From assembly GCA_037176845.1 (NCBI GenBank), contig JAYKXP010000003.1, forward strand, positions 434,001 through 498,000: 64,000 nt of DNA. The letters run 5' to 3'. Origin of the DNA: Paramarasmius palmivorus. Its lineage: Eukaryota; Basidiomycota; Agaricomycetes; Agaricales; Marasmiaceae. Under the pieces are notes generated by a model. That model ran no database searches, was not told where the DNA came from, and saw nothing but the letters and a program-made list of their open reading frames with translations. Numbering within the stretch: position 1 is the stretch's first letter; each line of letters begins with the position of its first letter. The translations under genes were made by a program, and so were the position numbers. Below, piece by piece: positions 23,209-35,106 of this stretch.

Positions 23209-24746
23209 TTACTTTCCCTTCTCGTCTCCTTCCTTATCCTTGTGGCCAAAGATGCCTTTTAGGCTGACTCTTCGTAGCCCAGCAAGAGACTTCCTGATGG
23301 ACCGCGATGAGGAGATAGTCTTGAAGCGCGAGGATTTGGGAGAAGTATCCGAGCCAGGCGATTCGTCGGCGTAAGAAGGGAACTTTTGATGTTTCCCCTT
23401 CTTAGGCGTGGAAGGCGCGGGTGAAGATGCTCTGCTTCCTGCAGCGGAAGAAGGCGCGGATGTTGTACTCCCATTCACAGGCGTAGCCGCTCTTCCATTG
23501 CCATTGACTTCTGGTACCTTGGTCGCTGCAGGCGGAGATGCAGCGGTGGCCTCGGTTTTCGTTGCTTTCTCTGTAGGCGTTGAAGTTGCCACGGACTTGT
23601 CGTCATCCGTCTGCTTCTCCTCCGGAGTCGAGATAACGGGTGTTTCAACCGACGGTTGTGTGTGACCATTGGTTTTGACATCGGCATTGGTGGACTCCGA
23701 TACTGAGGCAGGTGCTATGGGGGCCGAGCTATTTATGACAGGCTTCTCGGTGGCCTCAGCTGCGGCGGTCTCCGGACTTGAGACCACCACTGCCTCTACA
23801 GACGGATTCTCTTTAGCGTCAGAAGCATCTCCCGGCGTGGCTGAGCCATTTACAGGTGGTGTAGATGCGTCGACGATAAGACTGGTTGGTTTGTTCTCCT
23901 CAGAATTGACGGGAAGTACTTCGACCGGTACCTTCGGGGCAAGCGTAATAGGTGCCTGTTCGGCTAAAAGCACCGAATCTTCCACTTGTTTCGAAGGGGT
24001 ATCAGGTTTGAAGATGTCCTTCTCGGCCTTGGGAGTTTGCACAGGTATCTGATTCGTTTGAGTATACGCCCTGTATCAGGATCAAAAGCGCTCACCTTAT
24101 CGGGGTTGATTGGGTCTACGCCAATGACACCTTGGATAGCTGCTCCTACTCCTGATACAACGTACTCCACACTTGACTTTGTTCCATCAGCCGCCAGGAT
24201 AGTTTTGCCCAAATCTGAAAGAAGCTGAGGGATCGCCGCTGCTGCCGGTGTCGAGAGCTTACCATTGCCAACGACGGAATCTTGCTTGGCGGGGGCTTGG
24301 GTTTCCTCCTTGACAGTACCGTTAGGTACTGGTGCTGCCGTTTCTGCAGAAGGTACGACAGGCTCCGAGGGCTTCTCCGGAGAAAAGTAAACGTTGTTGA
24401 GGTTGCCTGCATTATCCCATTCCGTAGGCTCCCTGTCGTTCACGAGCCATTGGCCATCGACAATAAACTTGTAGACGACCTTTGAGTTCCATGGGACCGA
24501 AACAGCTCCCTTAAAGGTTGATCCCTGTTTCGTGAGGCGTGTTGACGATGACCACTAGAAAGGGGGTTAGCTGACATCTTGCACGCGAAAATTTTGAGAC
24601 ACGTACTTGGTCAAAGGATCCCGTAACGATGACATTGTTTGCGCCTCCGTGTGGCCTAGAAGTCGTATAGTTTAATGTCAAACTTTGGAGGGAAGTAAGA
24701 TATGGGACTCATACCACTCAAGAACGGCTTGATGAAGGTTGGCCAT
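23209..24746 (-). CDS. CBM48/AMPK-beta-type glycogen-binding protein (Mdg1/Crp1-like)
   Basis: Four exons (24715-24746, 24607-24655, 24096-24554, 23209-24048) give 459 aa. Residues 1-85 form a CBM48 (AMPK1_CBM) fold: the start MANLHQAVLEWPHGGANNVI runs into VTGSFDQW, then GAVSVPWNSKVVYKFIVDGQ and a tyrosine at NLNNVYF. The conserved Trp residues at LEWP and FDQW are present, and the family binds glycogen or related glucans. The rest is disordered, rich in Ala/Pro/Ser/Thr/Glu/Lys. The end is a short basic segment (SIRKSLAGLRRVSLKGIFGH). This layout resembles yeast Crp1/Mdg1 rather than a true SNF1 beta subunit, because no C-terminal ASC domain is visible. The N-terminal exons of 32 and 49 nt are short but all phases close. 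Confidence 0.85.
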
Positions 24747-25293
24747 GTTGTGAACGGAAGTTCAGAAGGGATGGTTGTACTTGTTTACACTCTTCGCTTT
24801 TATTCTGCGACACATCTGTTAACCGGCGTCGTTCTATATGGGCAAGGAAGACACTGACAGCAAGTATTTCTCACAAATTCTCTCCAGATGACGTGCCGAC
24901 AAGACAAATCGAGCCTCGAGGCAGCCGCATTACTCGACCCTGAATGCTCGCGATAAACTACCACCACATTCCGAGCGCATTCTGAGGGGAAAAAACGTTT
25001 CGACATGCACCTCAACTCCAATTCGAAGCTTCCTCGATTCTAGATCAACTCCACCTTGGCTTCCTTAGGCTTTCTAGGTCATTGGATGCTAAAAATGTCT
25101 ATACATTGCGAGGTGGGTCTGGCGTCATACTACATAGTGATACATGCTTAAACCATACAATGTCCGGGATCATAAGGAGTCCTATACAGATACAGCTGCA
25201 ACTAACAATTGCAGACCTACGAATCGTCGTAGGATAAATAGGTTAAATTATAGCCGAAGAAGTCCCGCGCAGCCCTCCGCCCTGCCTCATAAA
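24747..25293. other. Intergenic spacer, no gene seen
   Basis: The 547 nt between the CBM48 gene start and the stop of the next minus-strand gene have no convincing coding frame. It should contain the CBM48 promoter and the neighbour's 3' UTR. Confidence 0.5.
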
Positions 25294-25910
25294 TTATAAC
25301 GTGGATAAACGGCCATTCACGATCTCGTTTATGAGGATCTCCCAATTTATTTCTCCGTCATCCGGCGAGTCTGGGTAATCGTCCAGCTGCGGTATTGGTG
25401 TCGAGCATGTTGTCGGTGACACAGTAGGAAAATCCTTGATGAGATGTGGCGGTACGGGCAGCTTGCGTATCCGCAGACTACGGCCTTCAACGGCCAGTAC
25501 CATGCGGGTTATAGGTGATGAAGATGAGCCTGGTGGCTTGGGAAGGGGTTTTATTGGGAGCTTGCGTTTCCGCTGACGACGTATGTGAGCTCTACGGTGG
25601 AGTTTGCACTCGTATACGCAGCTGTTGTGCTGATGAGCATCTGCTACTACAACCACTTGATGGATCATGCTCACCATTCACAGTCCTCTATGTCGTCCCA
25701 CGCACAAGGACAATATGATTCTGATGAATCTGTAGAGGAGGAGGAAGATGTAGAGGATGTCGATGCTGTAGATTCTGTAGTGCTTATCCGGGATAGTTGA
25801 TATCCATCGGGAGCGCCCATTTCGAGACTTTCGCTTCTGGTATAGGTCGTGTGGGTATCTGGCAGTGGTGGCAGGCTACGAGGGCCTTTCACTCGAGACG
25901 TTGATGCCAT
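25294..25910 (-). CDS. Unknown 187-residue protein
   Basis: Two exons, 25675-25910 and 25294-25621, are joined by a 53-nt intron with a GTGAGC donor and ACAACAG acceptor. Together they make 187 aa. I recognise no family. The N-terminal half is Ser/Thr-rich (RISTTESTASTSSTSSSSST) and ends in a Cys/Trp/acidic patch. The second exon starts with CVYECKLHRRAHIRRQRKRK, a strongly basic segment that could act as a nuclear signal. It continues into a Pro-rich section and ends with SPDDGEINWEILINEIVNGR, a possible short conserved helix. A shorter intron acceptor would give stops, so the chosen join is the only open one I found. Confidence 0.6.
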
Positions 25911-26197
25911 GGTATAGTGAGGTATGGGGGATTTCGATGCAGAAATCAGGATGCTTCTGATTCTGTTTATATATATGATTTTCCCATTGACAGCACATAT
26001 TCGGCTGGGTGAGAATGGCCGTGTTATTGGTCAAGAGCCCCATGATGAAATGATCCAAGTTTTGATATTCGGGCATGGAGCACTGCTGTAAATGTGGCCT
26101 GAGTTCGTTCGGCAGCGTGGATGTGCTAATACGGCAAAACCCAGACCATTCTTATTCGATCAATCAATTTTTTTGAAAATTCCTTTCCAGCTCTCCC

Positions 26198-27329
26198 ATG
26201 GCACAGCTCGCTGATGGAGGCGACCTACAACACGATGATGGAGATGAACAGATATCAGACGACGACGACCCTCTCAAGCATCTTCGCATTGTAAACGGCG
26301 ACGAAAACACAGGAACCAGCAATCTCGTTCGGTCCGAATTGATCTCTGGCATCCTTCCTGGACAACATTACTCCCTTCAAGACAAAACATTAACCTTGAC
26401 GTTTTCGAAGCAAGGAAGCGATCAAGCTGGCAATGCAGGCCCGGACTATGATCAGCTCTCAATCATCCTGGCTGTGGACGCGTCTCCGGGGTGCGGAGGC
26501 GTTGTCTGGCCTGCTGGACAGGTTACTTCAATTGAATCACACTACTGCGGTATCGCCGTTGACCTGTTCCTCTTCCATTCATGATTTTTAGATCCTCTCG
26601 AGCTATCTGTTCAGGAAAGGACCCGAATACCTTCGCGGTAAAAACGTCGTTGAGCTTGGCAGTGGGACCGGTCTAGTAGGGCTGATAGCTGCAATGTTGG
26701 ATGCTGGGCAGGTTTGGGTTACCGATCAAGCGTTCGTTCATTTCAGCCATACGACCCTTCATAATAACTCACATGAGATAGTTAGGCCGTTATTAGAGAT
26801 CATGCGGAAGAACGTTTACATGAACTGCTTGACTTCGAAATGCACTGTTGCGGAGTTAGATTGGTTGGCACTACTTCACACCTATGCTTTGACCTCGTTT
26901 CCCGATACAAATCAATCTTTCTTGCTCTTTCTGATCCAGGGGGACTCCAGCGCCAACAATGATATCAAAGCCCGACATGATTCTTGCGGCTGATTGCGTC
27001 TACTTCGAACCCGCATTCCCCTTATTGGTTCAAACTTTGTGCGACCTTGTCGGGGAGAAAACGGAGGTCCTCTTTTGTTATAAGAAACGCCGAAAGGTGG
27101 GTAACAATGACTGAGATAATGCAGTGCGGTACTGACAGGTTGTAGGCAGATAGACGATTTTTTGCCTTGCTCAAGAAGAAGTTTGATTGGCAAGAGGTAT
27201 GAATGACCAACTACTTGCTGTATGGTAATGATGCAACCGACTTACCACTGTTCACAGATTATGGACGACCCAAATAGACCTATTTATTCCAGGGAATCCA
27301 TCACTCTGATACGGGTCACCAGGAAGTGA
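26198..27329 (+). CDS. METTL21-type (methyltransferase family 16) protein lysine methyltransferase
   Basis: Six exons (26198-26521, 26592-26731, 26786-26863, 26940-27096, 27146-27196, 27258-27329) give 273 aa. The N-terminal 110 residues carry an acidic stretch and a beta-rich lead-in ending in GGVVWPAGQ. The class I Rossmann core follows: ILSSYLFRKG and VVELGSGTGLVGLIAAML (SAM-binding motif I), VWVTDQAPLLEIMRKNVYMN (acidic motif II), then AELDWG and PDMILAADCVYFEPAFPLLV (motif 4/post-II). The DCVYFEPAF block is typical of METTL21/family 16, which methylate lysines in chaperones and elongation factors. Yeast EFM6 is a plausible counterpart, but I cannot decide the substrate. Exon 3 is 78 nt and splits the Trp codon of LDWG. 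Confidence 0.88.
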
Positions 27330-27613
27330 AGTTTTGGGATTGCTTGAAAGCATGCTTGGGACATACAGGGCACACAGTGTATAATACAGCCATAGGATAG
27401 TGACAGAAATACACGGGACAACGGACGACAGTATAACCGCTTGACCCGTCTACTCCTTTCTTCTGACTGTTCATTCGATTGTTTTATCCGCTCGGTGATT
27501 GCGCCATGAATTATCCACAGCAGGACCCACTGACACTGACAGGTTATCTAGGGTATGTATCGTCGACAGCTGTATTGAAGGGTGCGGAAGCAATGTATCC
27601 GTATGAGTTCAAA

Positions 27614-28066
27614 TCACTGAGTGATGGTCTTTATCTAGTGTTAATCAACTATTTTCAGCTTCACAGCAAGATGTCTAGTAACAGAGAGCACACCTGTAGG
27701 CCGTGAATACCACCAATCTCTTTCTTTAGAGTTTCTGTGACCAATCTATGCTGTTTGATCATTGGTAAGCCTTTGAACGCATCACTCGCAATGGTGATTG
27801 CATAGAAGCTACCGCAGCCACCTAAAATACAGCACTTCAATTCGAATGATTAAGTGGATATTGGTAGCGAGCTACTAACCTGAGACATCCTGAACTTGTA
27901 GCTGTGAAGGCGTAAACCTTTCGGTCAACTTCGCGTAAATATGCTGTTCGCCCTCCGACAAGCCAGACGGTGGTTGAGGAGTAGACTGATTATATCTGAC
28001 CGACGCATGAGTGAACGAGCGTATCCGCACGGCTTGTGGTAGACGTCTAGTAAAGGAGAGCATCAT
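27614..28066 (-). CDS. BOL3: Mitochondrial BolA-like protein (BOLA3/Bol3)
   Basis: BolA3 works with monothiol glutaredoxin or Nfu1 in late mitochondrial [4Fe-4S] cluster delivery. Three exons (27880-28066, 27694-27821, 27614-27634) give 111 aa. The N-terminus (MMLSFTRRLPQAVRIRSFTH) is Arg-rich without acidic residues, a clear mitochondrial presequence. The BolA fold is complete: GEQHIYAKLTERFTPSQLQV, then DVSGGCGSFYAITIASDAFK (containing the cluster-ligand Cys), GLPMIKQHRLVTETLKKEIG and the closing HGLQIKTITQ. The last exon encodes only six residues plus the stop but supplies the conserved C-terminal strand. The open frame extends upstream without ATG, so I start at 28066. It is divergent from COX15. 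Confidence 0.93.
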
Positions 28067-28225
28067 GAAGGTCGAGAGCGAGTCGAGAGCGCGTACTGAG
28101 GTCCTTGTCGCGTCATTCCGGGGCGTTTTGATTGGCTGACCAAGAAATTTCAAGAATTTAAAATGTGTTCTCGGTCCTCTGCACCTCTAAACATCACTGG
28201 CAGTCCTGGAGGCTTCGTTCTCTGA
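28067..28225. promoter_or_regulatory. Shared divergent promoter region of BOL3 and COX15
   Basis: Only 159 nt separate the two start codons, so both promoters and 5' UTRs must lie in this stretch. No obvious TATA box is visible. Both neighbours encode mitochondrial metallocofactor proteins, which makes coordinated expression plausible, but this is inferred from position only. Confidence 0.5.
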
Positions 28226-29846
28226 ATGCTGCCATTCTCGATGAGGACGTCTGTCCTCAGGCCCTTGCTTCAATGCGCACGTACTTCGTTACCCAGAGCA
28301 CCAACAGTCACCAGGACTATTTGGACTTCAATCAACAGAACAGGTACAAGGACTTCGTCGGCAACATTGGAGAAGTCACGGATACTTCAGCTTTGCAAGA
28401 GATGGACCCCAAAGCGTCCCATCTCATCTAACGCAACAGCAACAGCAACTTCCGAAGCCGAACTACCCGTTTTGCCCTCAAAGTCTGTCGGAATATGGCT
28501 AATGGTATCGTCCTCCTTGGTCTTCGCGATCATCGTTGTTGGAGGTGTCACCCGATTGACCGAGTCAGGGCTGAGCATCACGGAATGGAAACCTGTAACC
28601 GGAATAGTACCACCTATCTCACAAGAAGATTGGGAAGAGGAGTTTACCAAGTACAAGGCGACCCCAGAATTCAAACTGTGCGTCCATCTATTTGGAGCTC
28701 TCATACCACCTATAATCTCACTTCATTACCACAGACTCAATCATTCTATATCATTGGAGGACTTTAAACGGATTTTCTATATGGAGTGGGCACATCGCGT
28801 TCTCGGGCGTCTTATTGGAGTCGCGTTCGTCGGACCATTAGCTTATTTTGCGATCAAGAGACGTATCTCCAAGCCTCTTGCCCTCCAGTTGGGTGGCCTG
28901 GCATTGCTCATTGGAGCGCAAGGCGCCCTTGGGTGGTACATGGTCAAATCAGGGTTGGAGGATTCTCTCATGGACACCCCCGGTGCAGTTCCCCGTGTTT
29001 CTCAATACCGCCTAGCTTCCCATTTGGGCCTGGCGTTCCTCCTATACGCAGGAATGTTTGGCACCGGAATGGCCATCATTAAAGAGGCCAAATTTGTTCG
29101 TGGTGCTGTTGAGAAATGGATGGGAATGAGCCCTGCTGCGTTCAACGAGTCCCTGCATAGGATGTCTGTCGAAGCATTCAGGGCTAGGGCCTGGATTCTT
29201 ACGGCCCTTGTCTTTGTGACTGCATTATCTGGTAAGTCGTGATTACGCTATGACTTGGCCGTGTTTGAATGCGAGAACTCGTATTAGGTGCTTTCGTCGC
29301 TGGTTTGGACGCAGGCTTAGTTTACAACGAGTTCCCTCTGATGGGCGGTAGACTTGCGCCACCCAAAAACGAACTGATGTCAGAGGCGTATGCCAAAAGA
29401 CCTGATGGTTCTTACCAGTGGTGGAGAAACTTTTTCGAGAATCCTGTCACGGTTCAGTTCGATCATAGAGTTCTTGTGAGTGCCTTTTTCATCAATCATC
29501 GTGCTCTGCTTCTGACGCTTGCACCACATAGGCGATGACCTCGTATCTCGGCGTATCATTGCTTTTCCTTCGTGCACGCGGGCTAAAGCATGCTCTTCCA
29601 CCGGCAACGATGACATCTATGAACGCAGCCCTTGCAATGGTTAATATCCAACTCCTTCTGGGTATCACAACCTTGATCCATCTCGTTCCCGTGCCCTTAG
29701 CTGCGGCCCACCAAGCAGGCAGTGTCGCCCTTCTCAGCGCTATGATCCACGTTCTTCTCACATTACGCAGGCCATCAGCCGCGGCAAGGGCATGGAGAGC
29801 ATTCTATACAGCTCACAAGGGTCCAACACCACCCCCAAGAGTATGA
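28226..29846 (+). CDS. COX15: Heme A synthase COX15
   Basis: Cox15 oxidises heme O to heme A in the mitochondrial inner membrane for cytochrome c oxidase assembly. Four exons (28226-28677, 28735-29231, 29288-29475, 29532-29846) give 483 aa. An Arg/Ser/Thr-rich presequence occupies about the first 85 residues. TM1 with [20 protein letters not shown] carries the family signature. It is followed by [39 protein letters not shown] (heme-ligand His), [34 protein letters not shown] (His), [28 protein letters not shown] (His) and [20 protein letters not shown] (His). About eight TM helices are present. The first intron must be removed to restore PEFKLLNHS. It is convergent with the proteasome gene, 134 nt between stops. 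Confidence 0.97.
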
Positions 29847-29980
29847 AAATGAAAGTTTAATCTTAGCAGTACTTTACCACGAATACCTAATACTACCCCA
29901 CTCATTCGCAAAGTAAATACGTCCTGGAATCTCATGTTTGATAGAATAAAGGGAACACAAAAGTACATGTTGATATTTGT

Positions 29981-31062
29981 CTACTCTGCCATTTGTACAT
30001 CGTCATCTGTTGAAGTGGCCGCTGGTGCGGCAGGAGCCTCTTTGGGGATCATCGTGTCTAAGAAGGGTTGCAAGATTTCTCCTTCAAGGATACGGAAGGA
30101 TCCACCAGAAGGTACGTCAGTTTCGTGTGGGCTTGCAGGTCCAAGAATGCCGATGGAAGTGTTGTTGGTATTTAGGGCCTTGTCCTGTTGCAGGGTCTCG
30201 CGCAGCGCGTGAAGACCGTGCGTGACGAGTTCCTCTAGAGAACCTGATTTATCGTTTTCGTTAATATCGATATGTCATGATGAAAGGCCGATGGGACATA
30301 CAATCATTGAAGCTCTCGTAATGCTTCTCGAGGTATGTCTTTGCACTCTGACTCCTAGCTCCGATGGACATCGCGAAGTATTCGTATGAGCTTCCGGAAG
30401 GAGAGAATTCATAGAGATGAGGTCCAGACTGATCTTGACCGATGACGAGGAATCCAACACCATATGGACGTCTGCCGTATTCTTGAGTGTTTACTTGGGC
30501 CTCTGAAGTATGAATGAGTATTCGGTCCAGAAGAAGGGGTGCTTCTAAAACGCACTGTCGGCAATCGAAGTCACGAGGCGGTTAACGGGTATCGGTCGAT
30601 TGAAGACCATTTTGGACGACATAGCTTGTTGCCGCATGAAGTTACTGTGTTCGCCAATACATCAGAACTATCCAGAATCTAAGACAACAAACACGCACCT
30701 CAACACACGCGCATCTGAAGTCAAACCAGCGATGGCAATCCCAACATGATCATCTATCCGAAACATCTTTTGTTGGTAGGATGCAAGCTCTCCAGAGGAT
30801 CTCTTCAGGACAATCAATTCGCCTCGTTCTTGCTTCTCGAGGAATCAAACACGCACCTTTAGTGCCAAAAGAATCGCATGAGTCTTTGAGCGCAGTCCTA
30901 CTGCAGCAGAACCCTGCTTGACTGCTTCAAGAGCGTATTCCACCTGGTGCAGACGCCCTTGAGGAGAGAAAACGGTGTTGTCCGAGTCATAAGTGTTTCT
31001 GAACTGATAAATAGCTCATTAGACACGATGCGAAACAGTTCGTGAACGGGTTTACTGACCAT
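29981..31062 (-). CDS. PRE5: 20S proteasome subunit alpha6 (PSMA1/Pre5)
   Basis: This is a non-catalytic alpha-ring subunit of the 20S proteasome. Six exons (31060-31062, 30857-31003, 30699-30802, 30556-30644, 30302-30502, 29981-30243) give 268 aa. The start [20 protein letters not shown] continues into [20 protein letters not shown], the proteasome alpha signature with the PSMA1-type FRNxYDSD opening. Further matches are [39 protein letters not shown] and [39 protein letters not shown] and SIGILGP follow. The C-terminus is an acidic disordered tail ([10 protein letters not shown]). The initiator codon forms an exon by itself, as in RAT1 in this window. No ATG gives this N-terminus without that splice. 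Confidence 0.95.
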
Positions 31063-31320
31063 GGTGCTCGAAAGAAGTGGATGAGATGCAGATGCAGGTG
31101 ACGCGTCCTTCGAGGTCAACGTCTAGTCGACTTCCCACGGTCCTGATTATCTTCACAGTGACAAACGCCGAAGCTATGATCAAGCCTCAGGTTCAAGTTG
31201 CTCGATAGAAGATTGATTCGAGATTGTGACTACGCTACGAGAGTACATGCCTGTTTACAGGGTACAAGAAGGCACAGTAAGTAGAAAATCTACCCACCAA
31301 TATGGCAGCACCTACTTCGT

Positions 31321-33398
31321 TCAGCGGTACTGCTCAACAGAGAGAGCAAACGTTTCAACCCGATACTCGCCATCATCCCTAGCACGCACGCGCTCTATCG
31401 ACCGCTTCTTCGACCTCAGCCCCGACCTACGTGCAAACTCTTTCACAACCTGATCCAACGACGCACTCTTCGCCCGACTTGACATGTACACCTCCAGCCT
31501 CTTCAGCCTCGGCGCAACCAAAAACCGCAGAATCTGCGCTACGTTATCCAAATTCACCACCAAACTATCCAACACCTCAACACGTATCATCTCCTGGGTA
31601 CGTCCCGGTCGGCCTTCGACAGGTGCATGTTGTAGCTCGCACCTCGATAACCTCGGGCAGTGTTCGAGGATATGCAAGACCGTGGAAGGATCCAGTGCAC
31701 GAATTTCATACCCATATACATTCCACGCTCGGCCTTTGAGTGTTAAGCTGGTCAGACCACCCAAAGTCCTTCGAACACTTTCTGTCAACCCAAAAGAATA
31801 CACCAAATCCCTCAAAACCAGCCTCGAGCCCCGAAATATGCCGAGCATCTCTTCGACCATGGGTGTGTCCGCACCACTAAGATGGAGTTTCCCCAGTCGG
31901 TGTCTGTAGGGATAAACCACCTTCAGGATATCGCATGGATTGAGTACAACCACATCTGGTTTACCACCAAGCGCCTGATGTTGTAGATGAAGTGGAACAG
32001 CCCCCATGAAAATGCCCAACGAAAGAGACCACGTATTCCCCGAACGTTGGTACCACTGCCCCAGCCTCACCAACTGATTCGCCAAGAACGGTGTATACCT
32101 CTCTCCCGACTCCAGGATCGCGTCTTTCCACAGGAACGGCGTATCATACGCGACATGTCTCCATGTTCGGCATACGTTAGCCAAAACTCGAGGCATGGAA
32201 TCGACTCGGGAGACGTATGCCTCTCGTGGTTCGACGGCGTACCAGAAGATCCTTTGTAGGACTTCCGCGTTTAGTAGATTGAACTTCGATAATAGGCGTT
32301 GGTGCTCGGTTATCGGTACTTGAAGTTGTTGGATACGTGTTTTTAGGACGTGTAAAACTTGTTGTATAATCTCTGCATTGCGTTTCGTGAGATGAATCCG
32401 AGAAGTAGTATCGTTCCTTATAGAGGTGGCATTGTGTTCGTTAATCGTGTACGGATTGAGAGGCCTGACCAGGGAAAGGTTGAGAACTACCGTAGCTTCG
32501 TTTGGATGGTACGTAGAGGTGTGTACCTGACAGGTGACATGGTAAGTAAAGTTAAAAGTCATCAACCACCCAGCTCACCGAATTCGCGCGTCTTCTACCA
32601 CCTCCACCATTATTGCTCCCAAACCTAAACGCCACCTCGTCCAACAACGTCCCATCAGAATGCACCTCCATCCTCATCGCCTCTCCCACATCCCGATACA
32701 ACCCTGAGCTCGGCACCCCGACACCTACACCTACACACCGATCCAGCAACGCCAAATTATCCCTCAACACATCCTCATTCAACTTCATCTGCCACAGAAC
32801 CTTCTCAAAGATATAACAATCCTCCTTCAGTACATCCACCTTCTTCTGCATTTTGGCGACGTACTCTCGAACAGGTCGTTCGTACGGGGTGTTTCTGATA
32901 TACGCGCCTGTACCGATTCTGTTACAGAGGTGCGGCGAAATTGGTGATGGGTCGACTTGGAGTGGAGTATTGGAAGATGGGATGTGGCGTAAGTCGGAAT
33001 GGGATTTGCCCTGTTGGGAGCTGTGGCTTAGATCTCAGAGGTTGGTGGTACACAGGCTTGGAACCACACCTTTGTCAACCTCCACAAGATACTCCTCGGA
33101 TTCAGTCCGTTGTGGTTGGGTGTGAATCTATACCAGAAATCTGTATACACGAGCTCTCGTGGTAGTTTTACGAGGTCGACCCTAGAGCCCAAGTAGTAGT
33201 GTTAGTACCCATCCGATTCCCGCTAACGTAGCATTACACCCACCTCGTACTCGTAGACATTAGATTCGCCGGTGCAGAAGGCGGAGGAGGCATCATTTGA
33301 TTCGTCCAGGAATACTGCCCCCAGTCCAGAGCAAACTGCTCATCGTTCCCAGCAATATTGAACTCTGCATTGATAAAATCATACGCGCCGCGATGCAT
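31321..33398 (-). CDS. F-box protein, possibly with a long N-terminal extension
   Basis: The C-terminal exon (31321-32526) encodes an agaricomycete F-box protein. It has a short coil (KRNAEIIQQVLHVLKTRIQQ), the F-box (LLNAEVLQRIFWYA, VCRTWRHVAYDTPFLWKDA) and then leucine-rich repeat-like text. F-box proteins recruit substrates to SCF ubiquitin ligases. Upstream minus-strand exons 33244-33398, 33070-33181 and 32579-33010 form a continuous frame (start MHRGAYDFINAEFNIAGNDE; block YERPVREYVAKMQKKVDVLK). A consensus 52-nt intron (GTGAGC...CTGTCAG, 32527-32578) joins this in phase to the F-box exon, giving 634 aa. The alternative is two overlapping genes, with the upstream one stopping at 32552. 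I favour one gene because of the good donor and phase, but the join needs RNA. The N-terminal part matches nothing I know. Confidence 0.62.
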
Positions 33399-33680
33399 AG
33401 AGTACGTCGTTGAAGAAAAAAGATGAATATAGACGTGCCATCTTGCAAATTATAATGTATTGTCGTTGCTAGATGACAGAGTAAGTACAAAAAGAGCTTG
33501 TACTGAGTACAATGTCGTTGTCGCGGAAAAGGATGTGTTGGACACAGCCACCGGCTTTTGTTTTGAAGCATGCGCACTTAGCACTCTAATGTACGCGTCA
33601 AGGTTGCTAGGAAGCGCTTCTCTGTTTTTCTCTGATTCTCTGTACAACGGCTAATTACATTGATGCTCGATCGAACAGCC

Positions 33681-34950
33681 TCAAATCATGCTAGTAGGAG
33701 GAGGCAGAACAGGGTCACCTAAAGCCGTAACATATGCGCTGGAAAGACCACCGTCGACCATAAAGTCCGTTCCCTGTAAAGCATCTGATTAGTATACACT
33801 TCAACAGGAAGAAAGAGAACGTACGGTCATGTAGCTGCTGTCATCGCTTGCGACTAACCGCATGCAAATTCAATCAGAAATGAAACACAAAAAAAAATGA
33901 TAGGTACGCACGGAAGAGCGCAGCCTTTGCCTGTTCAATCGCTTCACCGAATCTGCCCATAGGAAGATGAACGAGGCGACGTTGTTTCTTTTCATCAGTG
34001 TCAAGGAAGTTCATGAGGAGAGCTACACAGGTATCATTAACATCCATCCCATTTTGAGTTGAAAAGGCACAAGACTTACGCGTCTTCAGAGGGCCAGGAC
34101 AGATCGAATTCACACGAATACCTTCTTTTGCGTGAACCATTGCCAACTCACGGGTCATCGCAAGTACAGCACCCTAAAGAAGTCACATAAAGTGTTAGCC
34201 TTAAGCTTTGCCCTTCAAACACCGCAACACCGCACACCACCCCAAAAATAAGCTACACACCTTCGATGCCGTGTACGCAATCTGGGGTGTCGCTGCCCCA
34301 ACAACAGCCACAAAACTCGCTGTGTTGATGATGCTTCCACCGACATGTAACCCCTTCTCCGTATCCGTGGGGTTGTTACGCATGGCGAGTATAGCGTATT
34401 TACATCCCCACCAGACGCCTTTAACGTTGATATTCATAGTAAGATCCCATATATCCTCAGGGGTATTGAGAGCGGTATCGTCTTTGGGATGCATTATGCC
34501 TGCATTGTTGAACTGTATCGGATTTCAGTTTTTGACTTCACGCGTAAAATGGGCAGAGCAAAACGAACCATAACATCCAATCTCCCAAACTGCTTAACAG
34601 CTTCGTCTACAGCATTCTTGATGTCTTCTTCTTTGGATACATCGCATTTTAGAGCGACGGCTTTGACGTTGGGGTACCGCTGAGCGATGACTTCTGCGCC
34701 TTTTTGAGCGGCTGCGACGTTGACGTCGAGAAGAAGGACATTGGCGCCTTCAGATGCGAAAAGGAGAGAAGATTCAAGGCCAATGCCACTATGAGATGGT
34801 GAGATTTCATTCTGATTCACGCGATTGATGATATGACACTCACGAGCCGGCACCTGTGATGATTGCTACCTATCACAAGGAATCAGAGAACATCTCTGGG
34901 ACATACGATGGATCGATGGGACAGACCTTGTGTTGAAGACGACCTGGCAT
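33681..34950 (-). CDS. Short-chain dehydrogenase/reductase (classical SDR)
   Basis: Eight exons (34927-34950, 34844-34869, 34569-34788, 34261-34512, 34080-34173, 33912-34022, 33825-33853, 33681-33773) give 282 aa. All classical SDR motifs are present: VAIITGAGSGIGLESSLLFA (TGxxxGxG), an Asp at the end of beta2 (VLLLDVN, suggesting NAD rather than NADP), KCDVSKE, FNNAGIM (NNAG), INTASFVAVVGA (catalytic Ser) and IAYTASKGAVLAMTRELA (YxxxK). RVNSICPGPLKTPLL and SSYMTGTDFMVDGG close the fold. Two exons are only 26 and 29 nt long. The substrate cannot be told from sequence. It has no signal peptide or membrane segment, so it is likely cytosolic. Confidence 0.92.
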
Positions 34951-35106
34951 GGTTGTGGTTGTGGTACGAGTCAGAGATAGGAAACCGAACGGGACTGAGC
35001 GTTATCGGGACTTTATCCGAATTATCGGTGCTTCTACTCGTTTGCCTATCCTACAAATCTCCTAAATGTACATCCTGAAAAATATGATAACATTCATCGT
35101 TGCGAA

